A stretch of 64,000 nt of DNA from Pseudomonadota bacterium (GTDB taxonomy: Bacteria > Pseudomonadota > Gammaproteobacteria > Berkiellales > Berkiellaceae). The position numbers were made by a program, and so were the translations under genes. The notes under the pieces are model-generated. The model did not search any database. It was not told the DNA's origin and worked only from the letters and a program-made list of their open reading frames with translations. The stretch is taken from NCBI GenBank assembly GCA_018241965.1, contig JAFECS010000013.1, forward strand, positions 47,953-111,952, given 5' to 3'. Shown in pieces: positions 42,943-50,594 of this stretch. The stretch's first letter is position 1. Each line of letters begins with the position of its first letter.

Positions 42943-44094
42943 ATGTATACCCCTTTTCAAGTGGCCAAAGTATTTAGTGTCATTAGAGAATATCTGCTTA
43001 CGAATCCGCTGGTTTTTGCCAAAGAAGGTGTGTTTCGTGTACCCGGAACAGATGCAAATTCACAAAAAATTGTTGCTGACATTTTAAGCAAGGATAAAAA
43101 AGTTGAATTTCCATCCACCAAAAATCCAGATAACATTAAAGTTCACGATTATTTATCAGCACTCAAACTCGTTCTCAATGGAAGTAAGTTGCTAGATCCC
43201 AATGAACTGAATGTAGAGATGTTAAAAGCTGCCATGGAAGAAAGCAAAGATCCAAGTATGGCTGCGCATGAACTTGATGAATATATTCATAATCTCATTA
43301 TTTCTAGCGATATCAGAGAACAAGCCGCCGGGGAAGTGTTTTACACCTATTTTCAACTGGCCAAAGTGGCCTTAGCTTGCCAAGATAAAAACCGCATGAC
43401 AGCAGAAAACCTTGGCATGGTCATTGGCCCTAATTTTGAAAAAATGATTAGCCAAGATAAAGATCCCCTAAGCGTTTTTAAATTAATTCAAAAGCTCAAT
43501 GCTATTTGTACTTTGATGTTGCAAGGTGGCACCTATGAGGCAGATTTTGAGAAAAAATATTATCCCTCAATGATTTCAATGAGACTAAAACAAAAAGCAA
43601 TTTGTGAACAAGAAAAAAGTGAGATTGAAGCAGTAAAAGCAAATTATGCAAAGAAAAAAGCTGAACATCATCAAAAGATTGCAGCAAAAAAGAATGCGCT
43701 CAGGAAAGCTAGAAGAGACGTTAAAAAACGTCTGCAAGCTGAAATTAAAGAAAGTGAAGAAATACTTGCTGAGTTAGAACAAGATGATATAGAGCATGAA
43801 AAGAAAATAAAAGCCATTGAAAAAGAAGAGTTAGCTTTAGCAGCTGAGATTGAAGAGCTCAATGGAAAATATGCCGAGCAGCAAGTTCAACTTTCAGCTA
43901 CGCACGAACAACAATTAAGAGAAATAGCAGGTGCTTTAGTAGATTTAACTGCTGCAAATGAACCGCCACCTACACAAGAAATACATCCTGCTACTGCTTT
44001 GGTTTTGAGTAGCCCTAAGGCTTTGGCAAAAGATGAAAAACCAACGCCTGAAACAATGGCAAAAAGAACACTCAGGACTCAACGGAGAAAATAA
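42943..44094 (+). CDS. RhoGAP-like domain plus long coiled coil
   Basis: 383 residues with a strong GGAGGTG site before the ATG. Residues ~1-190 are RhoGAP-like: EGVFRVPGTDANSQKIV holds the arginine finger (Arg32), and KNRMTAENLGMVIGPNFEKM (~149-168) is the conserved second block. Residues ~205-325 form a charged coiled coil (KKKAEHHQKIAAKKNALRKA, ELEQDDIEHEKKIKAIEKEE), and the C-terminus is Pro/Lys-rich. A Rho-family GTPase of the host is the likely target; the coiled coil may localise or dimerise the protein. It is distinct in length from the other RhoGAP-like gene in this window. Confidence 0.8.
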   Translation: MYTPFQVAKVFSVIREYLLTNPLVFAKEGVFRVPGTDANSQKIVADILSKDKKVEFPSTKNPDNIKVHDYLSALKLVLNGSKLLDPNELNVEMLKAAMEESKDPSMAAHELDEYIHNLIISSDIREQAAGEVFYTYFQLAKVALACQDKNRMTAENLGMVIGPNFEKMISQDKDPLSVFKLIQKLNAICTLMLQGGTYEADFEKKYYPSMISMRLKQKAICEQEKSEIEAVKANYAKKKAEHHQKIAAKKNALRKARRDVKKRLQAEIKESEEILAELEQDDIEHEKKIKAIEKEELALAAEIEELNGKYAEQQVQLSATHEQQLREIAGALVDLTAANEPPPTQEIHPATALVLSSPKALAKDEKPTPETMAKRTLRTQRRK

Positions 44095-44119
44095 TTAAAA
44101 TAAAATACATTTCAAATCT

Positions 44120-44227
44120 TCGTAGGGGCGCATCCTGTATGCGCCCTATATTAAACTAAGAGTTGATGGGCGCAGACCCTACTGCGCCTAAAAGGCTTCG
44201 AAGGACAGGCGGGCTACGCCCCTACGA
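44120..44227. repeat. 108-bp element with 11-bp terminal inverted repeats (MITE-like)
   Basis: TCGTAGGGGCG (44120-44130) is exactly inverted at CGCCCCTACGA (44217-44227). Inside lie GGGCGCAT/ATGCGCCC (44126-44133/44139-44146) and GGCGCAG/CTGCGCC. It sits between convergent genes. No target-site duplication was confirmed. Confidence 0.65.
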
Positions 44228-44239
44228 CAAGATCCGATT

Positions 44240-45583
44240 CTAATTTCGGGCTTTCATCCGAATTTTATCTTCATCGATACCATCTGAATGATCACGCAAA
44301 TGTTTTCCAGCAAGATACATCCCATAATGATCATAGGTTCGTTTATCTGCCCAGCTCTTTAACCAACCCTCGTTGGAGGTTGAAGCGTCCACGCCTAAAT
44401 TAAAGACCTCTTGTTCATCATAGGTAAATTCATCGCTGTCTTTAGCAAGAACCTCTCTTGATTTTACACAAGCATAACTTTGTAAATTTTTTCTGATAAT
44501 ATAAGAAGCGCCAAAAACAACCATACTTGCTAACACAGTAGCGATAAAACTATAGCCAGCTACATACAAGAGTAAAGCTGCTACACTGGCTCCCAGAACG
44601 GATTGCTGGTACGGCGGTTTATCCGAATGATCACTATGCCAATGCATATTGGGTACAGGCATATCTTCATCTTGCGGGGGTTTAGGAGGCGCTTGTTTTT
44701 TATGTTTAGGTAACCCCGCAGGTTGTCGCCTTGCAGGCTCTTGTCGCGGTGCTGGCTCTTCAGAAGATAGTTCTGCTTTCTTGGTGCCAGTTAATTTAAG
44801 GGCATTATTTGCTTTCTTTGACGATTTTTTTTCTACTTCACGTTTTTCAAAAGCTTTGGCAAATTTCATTTGCCAATCTTCAGTGTTGTTTCTTATTTTA
44901 TCAACATGCGCTTGTAACCTAGCATCTAAGTCTTTAGAAATAGGCGCACTATCGACACCAAAGTGCGCGTTAAAAAGATGTTGGTGGTTTAACAGAATGT
45001 CGACAATGGCTGCTTTGCCATCTTCTTTACCAAACCAGCATTTAGCAGAAAACTGCCTTAAAGGATTATCATTTCTATCGTAAAGTAAGTTCTGTATTGT
45101 GTTTTTTAGCTCTGCTAAAGAATTTTCCTTTACATGCCTTAACACCGTATAGCCTGTTAAAGCATAACCATTGGTATCAAATCTACGATACGATAGCATT
45201 AAGGTAACGGCGTATTTATCCTTACCGGGATCTTCTTTACCCTTCTCGCCCCACATAAATTCTCTGACGATATCCTCGGTGGGTTGCTCTCTTAAATCCT
45301 CATAATTTGGGAATGGATTATCGCCAAATGCATCACGAAAAATCTCATCGATATCTACATCCCCGTTTTCAGCTCTTGGCAAATCTTCAGGGGAGGCCAG
45401 CTTTTCATACGCTTTAGTCAAATCGGTAAAGTTTTTTTGTGCCGCTGGGTTATCGGGGTTTTTATCTGGATGACAGGCTAACGCGCGTTTACGGTAAGCT
45501 GCTTTTAACACAGCACTTTTATTAGGAACATTTATTTGAGCTTCAGATAAACCTAAAAGCTCTAAGGCTTGTTGACGTTTCAT
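44240..45583 (-). CDS. J-domain (DnaJ) protein with membrane segment
   Basis: 447 residues. Residues ~1-65 are a J domain (ALELLGLSEAQINVP..., YRKRALACHPDKNPDNPAAQKNFTDLTKAYEKL) with the HPD motif at 38-40 that stimulates Hsp70 ATPases. The Gly/Phe and zinc-finger regions of DnaJ are absent. A charged middle region of about 200 residues follows, then a Pro-rich linker (KKQAPPKPPQDEDMPVP) and a hydrophobic stretch (~residues 333-365, LGASVAALLLYVAGYSFIATVLASMVVFG) that may be two membrane helices. J-domain proteins with membrane anchors and linkers are found among host-targeted proteins of Legionellales; a housekeeping role is the alternative. Confidence 0.82.
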   Translation of the reverse strand: MKRQQALELLGLSEAQINVPNKSAVLKAAYRKRALACHPDKNPDNPAAQKNFTDLTKAYEKLASPEDLPRAENGDVDIDEIFRDAFGDNPFPNYEDLREQPTEDIVREFMWGEKGKEDPGKDKYAVTLMLSYRRFDTNGYALTGYTVLRHVKENSLAELKNTIQNLLYDRNDNPLRQFSAKCWFGKEDGKAAIVDILLNHQHLFNAHFGVDSAPISKDLDARLQAHVDKIRNNTEDWQMKFAKAFEKREVEKKSSKKANNALKLTGTKKAELSSEEPAPRQEPARRQPAGLPKHKKQAPPKPPQDEDMPVPNMHWHSDHSDKPPYQQSVLGASVAALLLYVAGYSFIATVLASMVVFGASYIIRKNLQSYACVKSREVLAKDSDEFTYDEQEVFNLGVDASTSNEGWLKSWADKRTYDHYGMYLAGKHLRDHSDGIDEDKIRMKARN

Positions 45584-45677
45584 ATATTATCCAAAGAAGA
45601 AACTGTGTAACATCACACATACTAATTACTGATATAACTTAGAGGCAATGGTATGTGCTAACTGGCTTGGAGTCAAC

Positions 45678-45719
45678 AAAAAAAAATGGCTCCAACATAA
45701 TATACTGGAGCCATTTTTA
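45678..45719 (-). terminator. Strong bidirectional rho-independent terminator
   Basis: AATGGCTCCA (45685-45694) pairs perfectly with TGGAGCCATT (45706-45715). T runs follow on both strands: nine A (45678-45686) before the stem read as T on the minus strand. It ends the minus-strand helical-repeat pair just after 45723. Confidence 0.85.
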
Positions 45720-45722
45720 TAT

Positions 45723-47357
45723 TTAATTTACTGGAGAAGCGCATCTGCTTTTTGATTTTTCTTTGGGTGGCTCTGTTGTAACCGCAGGTGTAGATCCCGA
45801 AAGTTCTAGCCCATCAAGTTCTTTTTCTAATTGTGCCATATTAAATAAAGTTTGTTGTGGTGTGCCCAATTGATCTGGTACAACTATTGAGGCAACTTGT
45901 TTCTTTTCTAATTCATCTAATACAGCTCTTAGCCGAGGAAACAGCGTGCCATTGGTCAGCGGTTCGCCCTTTAGGTTGGCTTTCACTAACCCCAAAGTGC
46001 CCTTTAAAAGCGCTGCGCCCTCTGTTTGTAATACCTCTTGCCGAATAAGCGCTTCAACCTGTTCTTTAATCGCAGGAGCGGCATTTTCTAAGACTCTTCT
46101 TTTATCACTTATCGTGATACCCGGTAAATTGGTAAATAAATATTCAACAACCTCAAAATGCCCATTTGAGGCTGCCTCTTGTGCTGCCTTCACATTATAT
46201 TGTCGCGTATTGGCTGCAATAAGGCTTACCAGTATTTCATGCACCATGGCTTTTTTGCCAATAGATGCCGCATATACCAAAGCATCTTTGGCAACAGCAA
46301 TAAATTGATCGCTAGGATCAACAGATAATAAGTGTTTTAATAGACTTTGATTTCCACGATCTATAGCTGCTTTCAAGCTTTCTAATGAAGGACTCCATTT
46401 TACATATATTGAGAACTGCCCTTTTCGACGAAGTTGAACATTTTCACCTACTAAGTCACACTCTTCTTTAGCAATTCCATAAGCTAAAATTTGTTCTAAC
46501 TCATCTTGACTAAAAGCATGTTTATGCGCAGCAAATAGAATTTTTACATGCTCTAAGGCATCTATTTTGAGCAAAAAGGCTAAAACGCGAGGGCGTAACG
46601 TAGAGTTAATATGTGGGGCTACTTCTACAACTATCAACTTAAGCAATGTTTGTTCAGTTAAACTATTGGATTGATCAGATGATTTTTCAAGATGATCCAA
46701 TAATTTCTCAAGGATGGTAGTTAATGAAATTGTTGCAAATTTAGGATCTTTTGAAATAAAATAAGCAAGCATTTTAAATAAATGATTTTGCGCACAAAAC
46801 TGTGCAAATTGACCTAAGTTTGCTTTTAAAAAGCCCTGCTGTTTTTCTAATATATCTTTCACCCAATGGCCAAGATTTTTTAGCATTAAGCTTCTGAGCG
46901 TGTCTGCTAAACAATTACCTCTGAATGCACGCTCATCACCTGGGATATTTGCAACTGCCACAACCATTCTTTCAATAATGGCTTCATCGCCAGTAGCTAC
47001 CGCCGTAGCTAACCCTTTAACAATTTCTTCTACAGATAGGCGTAGCTTATATTTTTCACCCAAAAAGAGCTCCAGCACATCTGCTCTTTTCTTGGAAATA
47101 GCGGCCTGGAATGCTTGATTAAAAGTTTCTTTTTGGTTGTGATCAAGCTTATTATATTTTGGCAAAAGATATAAAAATTCTTTAATAATTTCAGCAAGTG
47201 CATTACTTTCAATACTTGCGACCAGTCCAGAAAGAACGGTTGAGCGATCTTTATCATTCAGTTTTGGACGCCTTACAACACCGATGGCAAGTTCAACTTT
47301 TCTTTGATTTGCAGCGTCAACAGCACTCTCAACAGCGCCTGTCATACCCAACGACAT
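45723..47357 (-). CDS. Helical-repeat protein, downstream member of tandem pair
   Basis: 544 residues, all-helical, with no signal peptide. It aligns along its length with the upstream neighbour: LYLLPKYNKLDHNQKETFNQAF / LRLSVEEIVKGL here versus LHRLPDFHELSEINQERVIEAF / VKLSAENILYGL there, and later SPSLESLKAAI versus APSLRMFEHVV. The fold looks like ankyrin- or HEAT-like helical hairpins, repeated about every 35-40 residues, though canonical ankyrin consensus is missing. AAGGAAG lies eight bases before the ATG. It is 12 bases after its paralogue, so they share a transcript that ends at the terminator 45678-45719. Function unknown; effector inferred from context. Confidence 0.7.
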   Translation of the reverse strand: MSLGMTGAVESAVDAANQRKVELAIGVVRRPKLNDKDRSTVLSGLVASIESNALAEIIKEFLYLLPKYNKLDHNQKETFNQAFQAAISKKRADVLELFLGEKYKLRLSVEEIVKGLATAVATGDEAIIERMVVAVANIPGDERAFRGNCLADTLRSLMLKNLGHWVKDILEKQQGFLKANLGQFAQFCAQNHLFKMLAYFISKDPKFATISLTTILEKLLDHLEKSSDQSNSLTEQTLLKLIVVEVAPHINSTLRPRVLAFLLKIDALEHVKILFAAHKHAFSQDELEQILAYGIAKEECDLVGENVQLRRKGQFSIYVKWSPSLESLKAAIDRGNQSLLKHLLSVDPSDQFIAVAKDALVYAASIGKKAMVHEILVSLIAANTRQYNVKAAQEAASNGHFEVVEYLFTNLPGITISDKRRVLENAAPAIKEQVEALIRQEVLQTEGAALLKGTLGLVKANLKGEPLTNGTLFPRLRAVLDELEKKQVASIVVPDQLGTPQQTLFNMAQLEKELDGLELSGSTPAVTTEPPKEKSKSRCASPVN

Positions 47358-47369
47358 AGTGATACTTCC

Positions 47370-48905
47370 TTATACTAATCGTGTTTTATCTTTTTCTTTT
47401 AATTGGCCGGCAGCGTCATTGGCAGCCAAACTTTTATCCTCTGCAAATATATCGCGCGATTGTTGGACTTTATACTGTTGTAGCTGAAGATTGTTCATAG
47501 CCATTACAACCGCATCTAAATCTTCTACGCTTTCAGTACCTATCTGCCTTGTGGCCTCTAAAGCGGTTATAGCTGAATGTAAACGTTGATCGATATTGTG
47601 TGACGTGAGTTCTCTCTTATCCACCTTTTGTTTTACTTTTCTTAATTCAAGCTCTACCAAAATATCTCTTCTAACGCGCTCTTTTTCTTCGTCAATGATT
47701 CTGATTATTCCTGGTTGAAAATCTTCTGGGGCGGCTTTCACCACTTCATCTTTTTCATCGAAAGTAAATTCCGGCACCTTTTCAAAGATACAAGCAATGG
47801 CTTCGAGTCGTTTTTCACCGGCAGCATAGTTAAGTACTCTTTTAATAACAGTCATAAAAGCTTCATTGTGTTGGCTTTCAAGTAAGCGTTCCAAGAGATC
47901 TAATTTAAGATTGTCTACGACATGCTCAAACATACGCAAACTAGGCGCCCAGGGGAGCTTATCCCAAACTGTGTGATTCTTTTGCATATGTTCTACAAAC
48001 ATACTTACCATTTGCGCTTGTGAGCCTTCAAGTGCATGAAATAGGCAGCTTTCTAATTGCGCCGCGGTTACTGTTCTGGCATGTTTGGTAATTAATTCAC
48101 GTATTTCTCTAATGCAGTTTGCTTCACGTAGATATAACAACACTTCCCCAAAGAGTTGTTGTGGAAGTTTTTCGGCGTTGTTGTCAACCACCATGCAAAA
48201 TGTCGTTATGACTTCTCGAGGTACAGTTTCACCTTTTTCTTTAGCCGATTTAAACCACGCTAATAAGCCACTAATTACTTCATTGAGGGGTAGACTTTTA
48301 AAATTGAGATCCTTGTCAATGAAATAGTACAGCATTTCACCTTGATGATTTTCTAAGCAAAATTTTACTAGACTATTATTATATTGTGAAATTGCAGCAA
48401 AATGCTTATCAAGGATTTCTCTGACCAGATCAATGTGGCCACTGTTCATTAGGGCTTTGACAAGTTCATATAAATCATGGGCCACATCAAGATCTTCACC
48501 AAGATTAGCGGGTGATGCTGCCAAGGCTACGCCTAATTTTTCAATCGTTTCTTTATTCTTTCCTTTTTGGGCTTCAATCAACCCATAGAGGATATTTTCT
48601 GCTGAAAGTTTTACTTCATGTTTAGAGCTCAGAAATTCATCTAAGACCTCTAATTTGCATAATTCAATGGCTTTGCTAAACGCTTCGATGACTCTTTCTT
48701 GATTTATTTCACTTAACTCATGAAAATCTGGCAGGCGGTGTAACAATGTGGATATAGTCTGAACGTCTTGTTCAGTTTCTACAGCCAGAGCAAGCCCCAT
48801 GGCAACTTTATCGATAAATTCTTCTGTTACTGGCGGCCTGTCCATTTGTGCCAATACTTCTTCAATTAAGCTTACAGAACGATCGCTTTGTGGAGCACCT
48901 AGCAT
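47370..48905 (-). CDS. Helical-repeat protein, upstream member of tandem pair
   Basis: 511 residues and all-helical. It is a diverged paralogue of the 544-residue protein at 45723-47357 and lies 12 bases upstream of it. Distinct features are a Glu/Lys/Arg-rich C-terminal third (IIDEEKERVRRDILVELELRK) and a disordered tail ending KDKTRLV. No signal peptide, membrane helix or catalytic motif is seen. GGAAGGA precedes the ATG by five bases. The upstream gap 48906-49143 holds a gene-tail remnant described separately. Confidence 0.7.
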   Translation of the reverse strand: MLGAPQSDRSVSLIEEVLAQMDRPPVTEEFIDKVAMGLALAVETEQDVQTISTLLHRLPDFHELSEINQERVIEAFSKAIELCKLEVLDEFLSSKHEVKLSAENILYGLIEAQKGKNKETIEKLGVALAASPANLGEDLDVAHDLYELVKALMNSGHIDLVREILDKHFAAISQYNNSLVKFCLENHQGEMLYYFIDKDLNFKSLPLNEVISGLLAWFKSAKEKGETVPREVITTFCMVVDNNAEKLPQQLFGEVLLYLREANCIREIRELITKHARTVTAAQLESCLFHALEGSQAQMVSMFVEHMQKNHTVWDKLPWAPSLRMFEHVVDNLKLDLLERLLESQHNEAFMTVIKRVLNYAAGEKRLEAIACIFEKVPEFTFDEKDEVVKAAPEDFQPGIIRIIDEEKERVRRDILVELELRKVKQKVDKRELTSHNIDQRLHSAITALEATRQIGTESVEDLDAVVMAMNNLQLQQYKVQQSRDIFAEDKSLAANDAAGQLKEKDKTRLV

Positions 48906-49049
48906 ATAAATTCCTTCCCATATGAAAATTTGAAGTCAGCAGTTAAATTAAAATTTTCAGGGGAAAGCTCAGCTGTAGCCGGCGAATTTTTGAACGGCGT
49001 GATGAAGGGTTAAGAGGTTATGGCTGCCTGAATTCATAAATACAAGAAT

Positions 49050-49113
49050 GCTTTGGCCTGCTGCTTGATAACAAGTGGGCACTTTAATGAGTATAGATGA
49101 GGCTGTCAACTTG
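49050..49113 (+). pseudogene. Gene-tail remnant, direct repeat copy A
   Basis: Shares with 50528-50585 the sequence for FxLLLDNKWAL and the following bases for DEAVN. In this copy the frame stops right after NKWAL and there is no open frame upstream, so it is a decayed fragment of a coding region. The two copies flank the AAA/DUF4143 gene. Confidence 0.55.
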
Positions 49114-49143
49114 AAGAGGGGGAACTTTGTTTCTTAACTGTCA

Positions 49144-50316
49144 TTATATTATTTCATCATTCCATAAACGAGAAAGAAATGTTTTTACTGGCAGAACATG
49201 GATATCTCCATTTGCGGTGGTCATTTTTCTTTCTCTTGAAACCAGTGAGACAATATAATTTGTAGTGGCAGTATGTTCTTGCATAAAAGCTTGTAACCCT
49301 TTGGTATCTGCTTTTTGAATATTATCCATAATTTTAACTTCTATTGCCACTTGCGCATCTCCCAAAATAAAATCTACTTCATAACCTGTTTTTGTGCGCC
49401 AAAAAGTTATATCAAAATTTTTGTCTTTAAGTGTTTTATATGCTGTAATTTCAAGAAAAATATAATGTTCCAAAGATTGGCCAGCTTCAATCCCTTTCAA
49501 ATCAGTAATATTTTTTTGTTTAATGTAATTTGCTACCCCTACATCGAATAAATAAAACTTTGGAGTATGTGAAATAAGATCTCTTTTTACTTTTTTATGA
49601 TAAGGGTATAGGTAATATCCCACAAGGGTATCTACTAATATGGTAAAATATTCTTTTACTGTTTTAGCATCAATGCCACAATCTCGTGCCATATTCGTGT
49701 AATTTAATAATTCACCATGTGAAAATCGAATGCTTTCTAAAAAGCGTGAAAATGCTGGTAAATTTCTTACTAGGCCTTCTGCTTGTATTTCTAAAGTAAG
49801 ATAGTCCTCAATATAAGCTTTTAGCGCTTTTCGTATATTAGCTGAATGATAATGAGCAGGAATAGTTCCATGAGTAAATATTCTTAATAGATCAAAATCA
49901 GTAATTTCTGGAAATATAAGTGGAAAAAAATGATATTTCCAGGCTCTTCCGCCTAATAAATTACTACCTAGTCTTCTCAATTTTCTTGCACTGGAACCGC
50001 AGAGAATAAACTGAAAATCGGTGTTTTCAATTAGCCAGTGAATTTCATTTAAAATTTCTGGGAGCTTTTGTACTTCATCAACAATTATCAGCTTACCGGA
50101 TTGATTTGGATCTAAAGCAAGGATTTCCTCTCTAAAAATATGCGGTGTGGTTAAAAATTTAAATAACACTTCTGAGTGCAGGAAATCGTAATAAACTGCC
50201 TGCGGAAATGTCTCTTTTAGATAGGTTGATTTCCCAGTTTTTCGAGCCCCCCACAAAAAGGCTGACTGCTTGGCAGGGAGTTCTATTTTCAGGTAACGAG
50301 CATAGTGGGCACTCAT
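49144..50316 (-). CDS. AAA ATPase with DUF4143 domain
   Basis: 390 residues from ATG 50316. Walker A GARKTGKST (residues ~23-31), Walker B LIIVDEV with the following QKLPE, and the sensor-type LCGSSARKLRR, then a C-terminal DUF4143 nuclease-fold-like region with FWRTKTGYEVDFILGDAQVAIEVK (the D...E-x-K pattern of restriction-like folds). Such proteins are widespread in accessory DNA and their function is unknown. An in-frame extension up to 50421 exists, but it runs through three operator-like repeats, so I reject it. The gene is bracketed by two copies of a gene-tail remnant. Confidence 0.82.
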   Translation of the reverse strand: MSAHYARYLKIELPAKQSAFLWGARKTGKSTYLKETFPQAVYYDFLHSEVLFKFLTTPHIFREEILALDPNQSGKLIIVDEVQKLPEILNEIHWLIENTDFQFILCGSSARKLRRLGSNLLGGRAWKYHFFPLIFPEITDFDLLRIFTHGTIPAHYHSANIRKALKAYIEDYLTLEIQAEGLVRNLPAFSRFLESIRFSHGELLNYTNMARDCGIDAKTVKEYFTILVDTLVGYYLYPYHKKVKRDLISHTPKFYLFDVGVANYIKQKNITDLKGIEAGQSLEHYIFLEITAYKTLKDKNFDITFWRTKTGYEVDFILGDAQVAIEVKIMDNIQKADTKGLQAFMQEHTATTNYIVSLVSRERKMTTANGDIHVLPVKTFLSRLWNDEII

Positions 50317-50334
50317 TATCGTGCATCCAAGAAG

Positions 50335-50414
50335 GTATAACTCATAAGGAGTATACCCCCCAAAAGTTATACTTTCAAGGAGTTTCATCCTTAAAAGTAA
50401 TACTATTAGGGAGT
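50335..50414. promoter_or_regulatory. Three 18-bp operator-like repeats with 31-bp period
   Basis: GTATAACTCATAAGGAGT (50335-50352), GTTATACTTTCAAGGAGT (50366-50383) and GTAATACTATTAGGGAGT (50397-50414) start exactly 31 bases apart, nearly three helical turns, so they face the same side of the DNA. They lie just upstream of the AAA/DUF4143 start codon and could bind a cooperative repressor. Confidence 0.65.
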
Positions 50415-50475
50415 GAACCATGCATAAGTTAAAAGCATATTAAAATTAACTAATAAAATCAAATAGTTATAAAAC

Positions 50476-50592
50476 ATGACTTTTCCTGTACCGGTGTATC
50501 TACAAACTAAATTTATGTTAGAAGAAAGCTTTGACCTGCTGCTTGATAACAAGTGGGCACTTAAAGGAGATGAGGCTGTCAACTTCAATTAA
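50476..50592 (+). pseudogene. Gene-tail remnant, direct repeat copy B (38-codon frame)
   Basis: An open frame from ATG 50476 encodes a 38-residue peptide ending LLLDNKWALKGDEAVNFN with stop at 50590. It reads like the C-terminus of a larger protein. Bases 50528-50585 repeat 49050-49113. No good ribosome binding site precedes it, so I call it a remnant; a small functional gene is the alternative. Confidence 0.4.
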
Positions 50593-50594
50593 GT

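Noticed and set aside
44649..45083. 144-codon plus-strand frame in the J-domain gene
   Set aside because: Antisense of the Pro-rich linker; no start signal.
50335..50414. CRISPR array
   Set aside because: Only three short, imperfect repeats with 13-base gaps and no cas genes; operator sites fit better.
50317..50421. N-terminal extension of the AAA/DUF4143 protein
   Set aside because: The extension runs through the phased repeats, and the product matches family starts from residue 36 onward.
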